64,000 nt of DNA, taken from positions 26,009,039 to 26,073,038 of the forward strand of contig CM055097.1 of assembly GCA_029204225.1 (NCBI GenBank), given 5' to 3'. Under the pieces are notes generated by a model, which had not been told where the DNA came from, did not search any database, and saw only the letters and a program-made list of their open reading frames with translations. Each line of letters starts with the position of its first letter. Position 1 is the first letter of the stretch. This document shows positions 11,531 through 23,080 of the stretch, one piece after another. Source of the stretch: Diphasiastrum complanatum (lineage: Eukaryota; Streptophyta; Lycopodiopsida; Lycopodiales; Lycopodiaceae). A program made the translations under genes and the position numbers.

Positions 11531-11953
11531 CTATAGCACAATACGGTTTTGTCTCCAGTCATGAAGAGCTTGTGACATTTTGAGCCACGGTCTACCTAGT
11601 AGGATACTATAAGATTGGAGAGAATCACGCAAGTCCAAGACTACAAAATCTAGCACAAAACGGATTCCAACTCCTTTGGTATGCACTTCGTTGGCTATGT
11701 TTGATGGTTTCACACTAGACTGGTCAGCTAGTCGGATTATAAAAGGAGCGCTTGCCATATGAGTAAGACTCCATTCGTGATAAAGCTTGGAGAAAATGAT
11801 GTTCACTCCAGATCCTCCGTCAACCATGGCCGATTCTTGTGAAAATCCTCGATGCATGATTGGAATGGTTACATGCTTGACATCTTTCTCCCAACCTACC
11901 CCTACTTGGTGGACTGGTGTGATCTCTCTACCTCTACCTACATATGGCACCAA
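11531..11953 (-). pseudogene. gypsy G2 aspartic protease
   Basis: This 140-residue open segment has VTIPIMHRGFSQESAMVDGGSGVNII (active site DGGS) and, about 60 residues on, DFVVLDLRDSLQSYSILLGRP, the C-terminal hydrophobic-Gly block of retropepsins. An intact element would use it to cleave gag-pol. It is open here, but the polyprotein around it is broken. Confidence 0.75.
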
Positions 11954-12459
11954 ATTGGTTGGGTGCGCTTCTCAGGTTTCTCATTGTCTGGTCTGTCTAT
12001 ATAAGTCTTCAATCCGTCCCAGAGGGTCAGATTTGTTTTGAGCAGGGTGCCTAGGGGAATTCTAACATCACTTCTCAATAGATCGATGAGAACAGTGGTG
12101 TGGTCTTTCTCCTCTTCCTTGCTATGGATAGGAACTTCAAAACTGGAATGCTCATTCACATTCTGTCCAATTTCACAGATAAACTACGGTAATCTTAGAT
12201 TTACGAGAGACGAGGGGAAGCGGTAGGCCGTTGATCATTCTCACCTTCGGGCTGACGTTAGTCATGATCTCAGGCTGTCTCTATGGCTTGGTCTAGGGCT
12301 TGAGCTTCTTTCACCCACTTCTTCATTCATCTAAAATTACCATGCTCAACTGTGGGATTAGGGTGTTCACCTATGTACAAGGAACTAGATGGTCCACTAG
12401 TAGGACCGGTACTAGCAGACTTGGATGACTCCTTCTCTTTTGTTTTCCTGGGCTCTAGT

Positions 12460-14000
12460 CTAGATGAATACAGACATTGTAGATGCCTTGGGATCTCCTA
12501 CCACACTCATCAAGTGTAAAGGGGCAAAGACCTCTCCTTGTTTATCCTTTCTCATTGGACATGTTAGATATGGGTGTCCATACCCGCAATCATGACATAG
12601 AGATACAAAGTTGTCTTGTGGCTTGTTAGGGCACTCGGCGATTCTATGGTTCTCTCCACATCCATAACACTTGATGGGAGCTCTAAATCCATTAACCCTA
12701 AGCTTGTTGGCATAGATAGGCACTAAGGCGCCATTCTCTCTATCTATGAAATAAATTGGGACAGAGTCTTGTGCTTCTTCCCCGAGGTAGTAAGGTTCTT
12801 TGGTCACTTCGACCATATTCAACTACTGAGCAGTTGGCTGCGGATTTCTCACTACTAGGCCTTGGATTCTGGGGGGAATGGGTGGTAATGCCAATCTAGG
12901 CAGTGGTTGGGGTAAGGCACCTTGACGTTGTGCCAATGGGACAATATTTGGTGCTGGTTGGGCTGCTTGGTTCTTGAGGTTTTATTGACATCATTGGTAT
13001 CGTCATTGCACATATTGCAGATGTGACAATATCGAGCGGGTCACTCTAACCTCTATCTCAACTATGGGCACTCATTTTATGTGTGGTTGCCAGAGCAATG
13101 TGGACACCAGATGGATTCTCTCCTTGGATAGGCATGGGTAGGTTTTGGTTGCAAGCCTTTCAACTACCGATGGACAACCATGGTAATAAGGTCAATAGCG
13201 AGCCCTCTACTTTGCTCATTGTTCTGTGTGTGCAACTTCTCTATGGGAGATATTATGGAATCAACACTATTTGCCATAGAGGTAGAAGAATCATCATATA
13301 GCTTATCCTTACATTTGGCTCTTCATTCTTTTCTGCATCTTTGTTCTTGGTTAGAATTATCAGAGTCCGATCTAGTGCTCTCACTATCATCGACTCTCTT
13401 AATGGCATCGGCGTAGGCTACTTGAAAAGACACGTATTTGTCTCTTCGTTTCATTTCCTGTCTGATTCCCTTGGGTAGTCCTGCCATGAACCCTGTCAGG
13501 ACGCTATGGTCTAGGATGCTATTAGGGTCACATCCATCGTGCAATCTCTTGATCTGTTCAATATAATCGCATAAGGACTCATTTTTCTTATCCATACGGA
13601 TTCATCCAAGTTGCAGGAATGGATCAGAAAGGAAACATGTGGTTTTGAATCTCCTGATAAATTCAAACTGTAAGATGTTCCAATCATCTCGTTCGTTCTG
13701 CTCAAGATTGAAATACCAATCTTTTGTAGTATCGGTTAGGCACAGATTGAAATATCTTAACAACTCTTGCGGGATGTCCTCTCCATAGACTCTACACGCT
13801 TGGGTGTAGATCTGTAGAAATCATCATGGATCTCCCGTACTATCAAACCTCGGAAGGTCAATTTTGGAGATATTTCAAACTACGTGAGGTACGAACGACC
13901 TAGGATTGTCCATTGGAGGTGGATCTACGTCAACTAATTCGTGGATTATCTCGATCGGTACGTTGACAAATTTCTCAAGTTCAAGGATATCTAAAGTAGA
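12460..14000 (-). pseudogene. gypsy G2 gag with three zinc knuckles
   Basis: The Retrotrans_gag-like core (FEFIRRFKTTCF, then SLCDYIEQIKRLHDGCDP and LTGFMAGLPKGIRQEMKRRD) at 13,700-13,330 is followed by an Asp/Ser-rich stretch. Three knuckles come next: WCPHCSGNHT*NECP near 13,065 (one stop inside), CYGCGENHRIAEC near 12,660 and CHDCGYGHPYLTC near 12,590. All three have CX2CX3HX4C spacing, one residue shorter than the canonical CX2CX4HX4C. Knuckle number and order match G1. Confidence 0.75.
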
Positions 14001-14010
14001 CAATCTCCTA

Positions 14011-14756
14011 CCAGATTTCAGATGCATACAACAGAACAGAAAGTGGGACTATTTTTGGTATCTTCTTTTTATTTGATTTTGATCTTTTTCTTGTTCTTTT
14101 TCTTAGATATTTTTGTAGGTCTTTTCTACGTATGGATGATCAGATGATGGATATGATCGAGGATCAAACCGATGCGATAATGAATCTCATCGGGATCAAA
14201 ATAAAAGTTAAGTGGATTCAAAGCGACATAATTGCAAATCCAAAAGGCAATTGTGGAAAATGAAAATAATAGAAAAATACAGATGGCTGATTGTCAAAAA
14301 TTCTAGAAAACTCTAGATTTCTTTGTTGGCAAGTTATACTAAGTGAGCAATAGGACTATAACTCACTGAGCTGCCTACCTGTCCTAATAGATGATCAGAA
14401 TGATCTGTCAAAGTGCCGAGTAATGTGGAGAACTTGTCAAGTAATACTGTTGGTGAGTAATAAGAGGGCGAGTAATAAAACTATAACTCGTCGGTCTGGC
14501 AGAAGACAACAGATCAAGATGTGTAGATGCCTCTGTATTGATGGCGAGTTATAATAATAAGCAGAAAAAACTAAAACTCAGTTGGCGATTTATAGTTGGG
14601 TGAGTAATAGAAAAATGGCGGGAACAGAGAAAATGGGCGGGAAAATTTGAAATGGTGAGTAATAGCCTTATAACTCATCGATCTTCAGAATGATGGCTCT
14701 GAGGTTGCTAATCATCCGGCTCTGATGGAGAGTAAAGTTGGCTAAAATAAAGGTGT

Positions 14757-14758
<2 letters not shown>
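14011..14758. repeat. gypsy leader with five hairpin-forming GAGTAATA/TATAACTC motifs
   Basis: No gene. Imperfect palindromes recur: GTGAGCAATAG-GA-CTATAACTCAC (14,343-14,366), GGCGAGTAATA-AAAC-TATAACTCGTC (14,467-14,491) and GGTGAGTAATAG-CC-TTATAACTCATCG (14,653-14,679), with half-copies near 14,425, 14,453, 14,543 and 14,600. They lie upstream of the G2 gag on its own strand, where the LTR or leader would be. They recall the CTCGCAGAG words around G1. Confidence 0.55.

Positions 14759-14839
<81 letters not shown>
14759..14839. repeat. (GA)n microsatellite
   Basis: About 40 uninterrupted AG units. Open frames drawn through it are artefacts of the repeat. Confidence 0.98.
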
Positions 14840-14846
<7 letters not shown>

Positions 14847-15581
14847 TAACTTTTTTGCATGTGAATAAATTGCAAAAAGATGAACATAATTTCTTTTTAG
14901 TTGGGGACAATTTGAACCCGGCTAACCGATTTCTATCAGAGTATAGTTCCAACAAATTTACATTGCCTCAAGCTTTAGTTCCAATATTTTTAGGTATGGA
15001 GTTTAGGGTTTGTCTAATAATTTCAAAGCCCAAAATTGTCAACAATATAAATGTGTGAGGTAATAAATGTACATGAATAATATTCTCAATCCTAGGAAGG
15101 TGTGTAGCCCTTACTTTTCTTCTATTAAAGATGAGGTTTTGATTTTACCTTGAGAGAGAAGACCCATATGCTACCGGGAGGGAATATGAGGTGGCATTCC
15201 GAAATAGGTAACTATAAGGTTCAAAATTTTTAATTTATATGTTCATCGCCACTTTTTTTAAATAATACACTTGTTTTGCTGAGATAGAGAGCAAGGATCT
15301 AATTCATATGTGCAATCGTAAGTTACGCAATGTATATCTATGAATATAAAAGCTATGATCATCTTCATCATCGCTTGCTTCCTCTGGCCAATTTTCATTA
15401 TTGCAGAGATTATGGGGTGACTTAGGAGCAATCTTTGGAGTAACTTTGGACTAGATTATTCAGCTCTCCTTGCTTGTAGTTTGGCTTCTTTCGGTTTAGG
15501 CTTTTCAAGAAACGATGCTAAAGGTTTATATTTTTTTAACTACAAGGATCTTCAAGAGGCTTCTATGCATTTCTTTTTTTA
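14840..15581. other. non-coding, nothing recognised
   Basis: AT-rich sequence between the microsatellite and the MITE-like element. No ORF with motif support, no repeat shared with the rest of the window, and no splice-supported exon seen. Confidence 0.5.
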
Positions 15582-15858
15582 CTAATTCGTTAGATTTATA
15601 GGAATGTCATGTAGCATCAAGATTATACTATTAGATACAAGTAGTAAATGATCAATATGTTCTCCTATAGGAAACTATAATTCTCTCCATCCTAAAGAAA
15701 TTTTCCTTATAATTCTCACCCACATGAGAGCTATAAGGATGAAGAGAATCACAGTTGCAAAGATGAGAATAGATTAACCATCTGCTAGTTGTATCAGATG
15801 GTATAATCTTGATGCTACAAAATGCGCCTGTTACATTCTTATAATTCTAACGAATTAG
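15582..15858. mobile_element. MITE-like element with ~50-bp terminal inverted repeats
   Basis: The left end (15,582-15,628) reads CTAATTCGTTAGATTTATAGG and on to GTAGCATCAAGATTATAC. The right end (15,801-15,858) is its reverse complement with few mismatches and an 11-12 bp extra segment. Total size is 277 bp with no coding capacity. The centre has a second perfect 8-bp stem (ACCATCTG/CAGATGGT, about 15,777-15,802). The flanks are TTA on the left and TGA on the right, so a 3-bp TTA/TAA-type target duplication is possible but not proven. Size and structure fit a non-autonomous DNA transposon; the superfamily is undecided. Confidence 0.7.
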
Positions 15859-17963
15859 TGAAAAGTGGAACATGTATAAGAAAACTCTTGAAAGTAATTG
15901 TTCTTTAGGCTTAATATGCTTGTTGTTGTAAAAATATAATCCGTTGACACCATTCTTTGAAAAACTCCTCTAAATTGTATGCTCAACAAGAATTTGCTCA
16001 TTGATGTCATCTGGAGCTGACGCTTGCTCCTTGCATGAAAAATAGGATTGCCTCCATCACCTATTAAAATAGCATGAGCACTTATGTATTTCATATCCAT
16101 TTGATCTCCAACAAAGTCCAAATCTGAAAATCCATACAATTTATGCGATGCCTCTATAAACAATGCCAAAATCTCTAGAACCTGAGATGTACCTCAATAC
16201 TCTCTTGCCTAGCTTTCAATGCTCCACACTAGGATCATGCATAAATTGACTCAATCTACCAACACAATAGCTAAGATCAGGTCTTGTGATGGTTGGATAT
16301 ATGAGTGGACCAACTAGATTCCTATAAACAATAATTTTCTTGAAGGATCTTTCATTACCTCTTATAGTGAGCTTTACATTTTACTTCATTGGTGTATCAC
16401 AAGATTTAGCATCTACCACATGAAATCTTCTTATAATAGAATTGGCATACTTCTCTTGACAAATGAAAGTATATATAGAATTTCTAAATAGCTCTATTCC
16501 CAAGATATAATTCAAAAGACCAAGATCATGCACATCAAACTCATTTTTTAGTGCCATCTTGATATCATCAACATCTTGATTGTTTCCTCCACTCAAAATG
16601 ATTTCATCCACATAAATTAGAAGAATGGTAACATCATTTCCAACAAATATATAGTAAAGTGAATGATCATACTCACTCATCTTGAAATTTTGAGAAAGTA
16701 GAAAGATGTTAAGCTTAGCATACCAACTTCTTGGTGCTTGCTTAAGTCCATGCAAACTCTTTTGTAGAGAACATACATGATTAGGCTTGCCATGTGAAAT
16801 GTAGCCCTCAGGTTGCTCCATAAACACCTCCTCCTCAAGATCACCATTCAAGAATGGATTTGTGATCTCCGTTTGCCATATATCCCATCCAAAAAGTGTT
16901 GCAAGAGATATGATGACCCGAATGCTTACCATGTTTGCCATGGGTGCAAAGGTCTCATCATAGTCAATTCCATACTCTGGTGCATATCCTTTTGCCACCA
17001 ATCTTGCTTTGTACTTGTTGATTGATCTTCTCTTTGAAGATCCACTTGCATCCAATAGCCTTCTTGTCCTGTGGAAGTTCTACTGATATCCATCTGTCAT
17101 TCTTCATAAGAGCTTGATACTCAAGGTCCATTTCTTGGATCCACTCCTCTTTTTGTCTTGATTTATCTACACATGTAGATTCATAAAAAGAGGTTAGGAA
17201 AGCATAGTTTGTACCACCAACAACTTGCTTATCTTTTTCATCATAAGTGAGTCTCAAAGGTCATTTTCTTTGCCTTGATGTCCTCCTTGGCTTTTGATGT
17301 GAAGTAGGCTCTTCAACATCAACATCCAAAGTATCATCAATCTAATCAAAATCAAGAATATTAGATCCAACATCCACACCACCACTTGACGAAAGTTTTC
17401 GAAAGTTTTCCTCATAAAAAATGGCATCTCTTCCAATGGCCACTTTCTTAGTTGAAGGAATACCAACTTTGTAGGCCTTGCTCACCTCACTACAACCAGC
17501 AAATATATCTTTCTTTGAAGATGGATCCTCCTTTATCCCATCATCAAGAGTAGTGTTGATATAGCAAATGCATCCAAAAACTTGACACTCGGCCTTCTAC
17601 CAAACACGACCTCAAAAGGGGTTTTCCATCCAATACCACACTCGGCCATCTATTGCATAGAAAATTAGCACACAACAAATTTTGATCCAAAAGGATTTAG
17701 GAAGATTTGTACCTAATCTCATGGCTTTGGCACATTCACATAAGGTTCTATTCTTCCTCTCGACCACTCCATTTTGTTGCGGTGTCCTTGGGCTTGTGTA
17801 CTCCCTCTTGATCCCATTTGCATCACAAAATGCTTTGAGCTGGGTAGAAATGTACTCACCACCATTGTCACTCCTCAAGCACTTGATCTTTGTAGAAAAT
17901 TGGACCTCCGTTTCCATCTTGAAATTCACAACGGCATCAAACATCTCATTTTTGCACTTTAGT

Positions 17964-18787
17964 ACTAGAGTTGTTTTCAACACATTTTTGTGCGCGTGTG
18001 CACAAAAGTGCACATAAGATCCTTGGTCACTCAAATTATTGAAATTTCAATCTTTCAATTGTATGTGGAACTAGACTTGACTCTTTATTGTGTTATTGGA
18101 AGACTTGAAAAGAAAATCTCTTAATTGATGACAATTTGTAGAAATGGTCATAAAGTTTTTTTAAAGTAGATAGCCAAAGAAAGGGTTGTAAAAAGCACAT
18201 AGCTGAACCTGTCTAGCACCTTTCGATAATTTTCAATACTTTTCAGCACTTGACACGGAAACTTTAGATGCACATATCCATCTCTACATAACTCCAAATT
18301 GTAAAAAAATTGAAAGACATGTTTCTATGGTCATATAACTTTTTAAGTAGACAAACCAAAGTCATATTGTTAAAATCATGGTATTATACACTTATATATG
18401 ATATTTCCAGTTTTGACGATTTTTATCGACACTTAAAAGGGTAACTTTGAATGCACATATCTATCTCTATAGATCTCCAAATTCAATTTATTTTTAATAG
18501 GCATGTTTCTATAATCATATAGGATTTTTAAGAGTAGAAAGGCAAAAAATTGAATGTAAAATTCACAACAATGCAGTCTCATATATGAAAATATGGACGT
18601 TTCATCAATACCCCCACATGTTTGACATATCATATCTTACATATAAGCTAATCAAAATGAAGGTCTCAAAATTTTTAATCAGTAAATGTTCATATGAAGA
18701 ACACACATGTGAAAGGATTTGATGTGATTCATCATAGTTTATGAGATATGATTTTATTCATCATAGCATTTTGTGACGACTCTAGTG
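17964..18787. mobile_element. 824-bp TIR insertion in copia B integrase
   Basis: It interrupts the integrase codons for VYLL|KCKNEMF. Removing it restores the family phrase (IYLLKSKDEVF in the young copia). It is flanked by TTAGT on both sides (17,959-17,963 and 18,788-18,792). The ends are inverted: ACTAGAGTTGT at the left and ACGACTCTAGTG at the right (8 bp perfect, about 10 of 11 overall). Read on the minus strand the end is CACTAGAGT, reminiscent of CACTA termini, although a 5-bp duplication is longer than the usual 3. No coding capacity. It contains a tandem array. Confidence 0.75.
18085..18635. repeat. ~183-bp tandem array (about 3 units)
   Basis: Matching landmarks recur at constant spacing: TGGTCATA-type at 18,145, 18,328 and 18,512 (183 and 184 bp), and GCACATATC-ATCTCTA at 18,270 and 18,453 (183 bp). 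Each unit also carries ATGTTTCTAT and TTTTTAAGTAGA-type words. The units are diverged (roughly 70-80% alike by eye). The array lies wholly within the 824-bp insertion. Confidence 0.75.
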
Positions 18788-20400
18788 TTAGTAGATACAC
18801 CCAACAAAATCTACTAAAATCATCAATAAATGTCACATACATTTTAGCACCACCATTGCTAATTGTAGTAACTCCATGAATATACGAATGCACAAGTTGA
18901 CAAGACTTACTTGATTTAGATGTAGATCTCTTGTAAGGTAACCTATGTGACTTTGATAATTTATCACATTGCTCACAAACATGATTCATGCTAGTTAGAG
19001 ACTTTGGAAGACCAAAACCAACTTTCCTCTTTGCCATTACCTCCAATTACTTGAGGTTGAGATGTCCCATTCTCTTGTGCCATACCTCTTGCATTGACAA
19101 GTGCTCCTTTGCCATACATCCAACTTGGTTAGAAACAACACAAGCATCAAGTTTGAACATTTTACCTTGCCTCTTCCCTTTTTGCAATCATAATATCCTT
19201 CTTGTTGATCAAGCATGCATCACCATCAAACTCTACCTTAAGACTGTTTATTTAGCATTTGGCTCACACTAAGAAGGTTCTTAATAATAGATGGAATGAA
19301 AAAAACATCTTTCAAATGAACATTCCTATTTGTGGAGAGAGAAATAGGAATTGAGAAAATCTCTTTGATGGCACACTCACCATCATTGGCCATCACCCTC
19401 TTGTCACTTTCATATGCCAACAAAGATGAAAACTACTCTTTTTGAGAGGTCATGTGTGAGCTAGATCCACTATCAATCCACCAAGGATCAATATATCCAT
19501 CATTAACAATTGAACATGAGATCATCACAAAAGCATCATCATTTGAGTTTTGAACATCAACACCATCTTCATATCACCTTGATCTCTCTTCTTTTTGAAG
19601 CACTCACTAGAAAAATGTCCTTTTATTCCACAATATAAACATTTTAGCTTAGATCTATCTTTCCTCTTGCCAAGAAAAGTAGAAGGCTCACATTGATCTT
19701 GCTCTTTAGACCACTTGCCTTTGATTTTTCCCTTGAACTTGGCCTTTGAAAACATAGCCTCCTCCTCTTCAACTTGAGATATGGAAGTAGATCCTCCTCT
19801 TGATAGAAGCCTAAACTCCTCATTCACCAAGATTTCTTGCAAGTCCTCCATACTTGGCAATGTCTTTTGAATAGCAAAACTTTAAACAAGATTAGCATGA
19901 TCATCCAACAGGCCATTAAGAACTACTTGAACAAATTTCCTTAATGCTTTCATCAATACATGCTAGCTCATCATTGAATGCTTTAATCCTCATAACAAAA
20001 ACATGAGCACTTTCATCCTTCTTTCCAAGATGTAAAAGATTTTCCTCCTAAGGGTCAGGACCTTTGATGTAGACTTAGACTCATAAACCTTCTTTAAAGA
20101 TTCCCAAGCCTCACTAGATGTAGTGCACTTACCAACTTCCTTGAGAAGCTCATTAGTAGCATTCATCTTTATAGCATGAAGAGCTTTCTTTGCCCTCCTA
20201 TTATACCTCAATTGTTCTTGAGGTGCCAAATATCTTTCCTCCACACCTAAAACAATATCCATCAACTCATTCATCTCAAGGAGAGACTCCATTCTCATCT
20301 TCCAAGTTGAATAGTTGCTTGAGGTAAGCCTATTGAATTGCTTTCCAACATGAAGCCTCCATTTGTAGCCGTGTTGCAATGATTTGATCTTCTCTTTCAA

Positions 20401-20985
20401 TCTATTCCAATGAACTTATCACTCTCTTGAAAATCAACAAATGAATTCAAGAAGAAATCACAAAGATATGGAACCTCTCAAATCTCTTTCCTGCACAAAG
20501 AACTAGCAAATCCAACACAGAACTAGCAAATCCAACACATAGAATTGATGACACTTGATCAACCTACAATATTATGAAACTATGCACTTTCTAAGATTGA
20601 AACACACTCTTGAAAATTTCAACAACTTCAAACACGAGAGATCCCATCAATTTTAGGGTTTCCAAAAAAGCACACAAATTAAATCATTCACATTCTATAT
20701 GCAAAAGCTAGAAACTTGATATAGAAACTTGAAGAATGTCCTAAGACCTTTCTTATGCATCAAAACTAGTCTCAATCCAACAAGCACAATGAGAAATCGG
20801 CCTAATACGAGTATTTTCTCCTAAATTGAGTTTTGGATTACAAAAATCCCCATTCTATGCTTGATTTTGACAAGGAATCACTTTAGCACACTCTAGAATT
20901 GGTGACACCTCCAAATCACTCACTAGAAATGGATTCTCTTCCAAATATAACTTGCAAAAAATAATTTGATGCCATGTGAAAAAAT
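20401..20985 (-). other. copia B leader and degenerate primer-binding site
   Basis: Minus-strand sequence upstream of B gag. At about 20,960-20,977 it reads TTTTTTCACA|TGGCATCA, which resembles the LTR-end/PBS junction TTTCTCACA|TGGTATCAGAGC of the young copia. The PBS has drifted. The full 5' LTR of B is not seen; past this point orphan gene Y begins on the other strand. A 16-bp direct repeat, AACTAGCAAATCCAAC, recurs at about 20,502 and 20,523. Confidence 0.45.
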
Positions 20986-20989
20986 CAAA

Positions 20990-23080
20990 TCACAAAGATC
21001 TAATGTTGCCCTTTGATCTTTGGCTAACATGGAAAGCACATCTAGCATCATTAACAATGTAGAAATATTGCATCTACCACACATAGAAGACTTTATGTTG
21101 AAAGTTTTGAAGATGAGGAAAGATTCTGCTATTCACACATATGGAAGATCTTCAACTATTTGGAAAATGAAATTGGTTTTTCTTTTGAGATTCCTTCCCC
21201 AACCATCGATCCACCACTCTTTCATCACCCCTTGGTATTTGTTGATGATTTGGACAAAGAAAGTGCTTCCCAACTTGAAATGTTTTCCCAAGCTATTTGT
21301 GACATTGACAGTCAATCTTCTTTTGAATTTTACCAAGCTAAGAGTTGTCAAGTCCCTTTAGTTCCAAGCCATACCATTGAATTCAAAGCTACTAAGACTG
21401 CCTTCAAACTCTGGAGTTTATCCACTATTAACTTTTTGGCTCCCATTTCTATTGAACTTTGGACTATGCTGGCCCATATCACCGATGCCAAAATTCAGAC
21501 TTGCAAACTTGATCATAAAAATTCTACCTTTGACACTCCTATTGCATTTGACTTTATCATCAAAATGAACAAATTTGAACTTTCTAGATGCCCTTCTGAA
21601 CAGACATGGGCCAAAACTAGAGGTCACTTTGAGACTGGATTCAATAGGATGAGCTTACACCAAGACCGTATCTAGAACTGAAAAAGGCCTGCCGTTGTGG
21701 TGATAAATGCAAAAACAATTTTTCCATTATCTGGTTTGAGATGAATAATCTTGGAAAATTCTTCTCTGGTGTCTCCCTGCAAAACCAAATCAATGCTTTC
21801 TTTCTTTGGTTAGACAAACCAGCTAGAGATGTTGTGAGATCCCATATTAATTTCCTCTTTATTAGGCAATATATGATCGATGCTTCCATAGAACTTGCAC
21901 TTGACTCGACATGTAAACTCTTTTCCAAATTTGGTGATGCCAAAAATATACGAGAGATTGAAGGATTACTTAAAAAACTTGTCTACTCCTCAAGACAAAT
22001 ACTTTCAGAATTCTAACAAGAGGACATGAACTTCTAACCTAAAAAATCCAAGCTCAGTGGTGTCTGGAAGTGGAAATAAGAAAAAGAAATATATACAGTT
22101 CAGAGGCAAAGGTGAACAAAGTAGTATTGGAAGGAAGAGCTACCAATGGAAAAGCTTAACTTTTATAGGGATTGATCCATGTGCAGGATGAGGAAGAAAT
22201 AAAAAGAGTGCTTGTGGTCAATGCAGTGAAGCAAATTCAGCTTAGCAATTAGATTGATAAAGAGAAGGCATTTTTACATTTACGCTATTGTAATAGGAGT
22301 TTTAAGAGTATCATGAATATCAAGCAATTTTATGCCGAGACCTTAGTCTATATTTTTGGCTCTATTGATGACTTTTTTGATGACATCGTATTTGGTTGGA
22401 CTTATCTTCCTCATACTAAATCGCTATGGTAAAAACCGTTTGATGCTTTTTGCAAATTTAGCTTTACTGATGATACTACATGCTGTTCTTTTACAAATAA
22501 ATGTTTAAAAGAGTTTATATCAAAAGATTGTATGCATATCGTCTCAATGACCATGGATTGCAATATCATTTACAATAAAAGATAAGGAAAGATCTACTTA
22601 AAGGTTTAAATCATATTACTTTAAGATCGTCCAACATTAATGAAATAACTACTGAACTATATTATGGTTGGCTAAAATTTTCAACTTTATTACATTCTTA
22701 CAAAGATATTGATATGGATAAGTAAATTGAACATGCTCAGTTATGCAAAAGTATGGCTTTAAACTACCTAAGAAATAATAAATGGCTACACTGTAACCCC
22801 TTATTTGGGAATCATTTAAAAGGTGCCATGAGTGAAATTGATTAGATCACTTCCCATTTATATATCAATGGTGTAGATAAAGCACATCACAACCCTTGCT
22901 TATGTGTATACAATTCTTTAGAAGTTTTGCCTTGCAAAGATTATCAAGCCCAGACTTTGCCCCCTTTCTTGATAAGATAGATAATTCAATTGGTACTTCT
23001 TTGAATGCATTAAAAATTTCTTTTGACAAAACTATACCAGACTACCTACATGGCAAATAAATTCTTTCATTTATATTATG
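20990..23080 (+). pseudogene. orphan gene Y, left-arm copy, 5' part
   Basis: Unrecognised gene decayed by stops and frameshifts but with long protein-like stretches: 21,160-21,675 (171 residues, beginning ENEIGFSFEIPSPTIDPP), a Cys-cluster near 21,685-21,715, 21,741-22,016 (NQINAFFLWLDKPARDVVRS), and a basic then cysteine-bearing stretch near 22,060-22,240 (DPCAG*GRNKK then ACGQC). Then come 22,316-22,560 (VYIFGSIDDFFDDIVFGWTY) and 22,750-22,980 (LNYLRNNKW). From 21,625 rightward it is duplicated, inverted, at 63,105-61,660. Some stops are shared by both copies, so decay began before duplication. No catalytic motif was recognised. It could be a host gene, an unusual transposon gene or an integrated viral gene; this is left open. 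Confidence 0.5.
23076..23080. repeat. target-site duplication, left (TTATG)
   Basis: TTATG directly precedes the 5' LTR of the young copia and recurs directly after its 3' LTR (29,512-29,516). The right arm holds the uninterrupted site (TTTATATTATGTACATG, inverted, near 61,655-61,675) with a single copy. Confidence 0.95.

Larger units (their letters stand above)
11211..14010 (-). mobile_element. Ty3/gypsy remnant G2 (gag-protease-linker)
   Basis: Minus-strand gypsy of the G1 family. From 14,010 downward: gag (DLPRFDSTGDP, then DWYFNLEQNERDDWNILQF), Ser/Asp-rich spacer, three zinc knuckles, Pro-rich linker, protease (11,953-11,531) and a linker reaching 11,211, where element X's LTR abuts. 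RT and beyond are missing. Several in-frame stops and frameshifts make it non-functional. Confidence 0.85.
15990..20400 (-). pseudogene. Ty1/copia element B gag-pol (degraded, interrupted)
   Basis: Minus-strand copia related to the young element at 24.9 kb. Gag begins near 20,400 (LTSSNYSTWKMRMESLLEMN) with knuckle CLYCGIKGHFSSEC near 19,640. Protease PWWIDSGSSSHMT lies near 19,470 and integrase starts near 19,046. An 824-bp insertion (17,964-18,787) splits the integrase core; then CLRSDNGGEY and PQQNGVVERKNRT, RT (17,257-16,381) with YVDEIIL where YVDD is expected, and RNase H (GFSDLDFVGDQMD) follow. RNase H carries an internal deletion joining LIGDGG directly to NPIFHARSK. Many stops and frameshifts: dead. 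Confidence 0.9.

Noticed and set aside
14738-15058. 106-residue ORF with long Arg-Glu repeat
   Set aside because: Product of the (GA)n microsatellite; no coding evidence outside the repeat.
20972-21624. Region considered as a 5' LTR of copia B because its length is near 655 bp
   Set aside because: It holds a long protein-like frame continuing into gene Y and does not resemble the young copia LTR; only the terminal TTTTTTCACA|TGGCATCA looks LTR/PBS-like.
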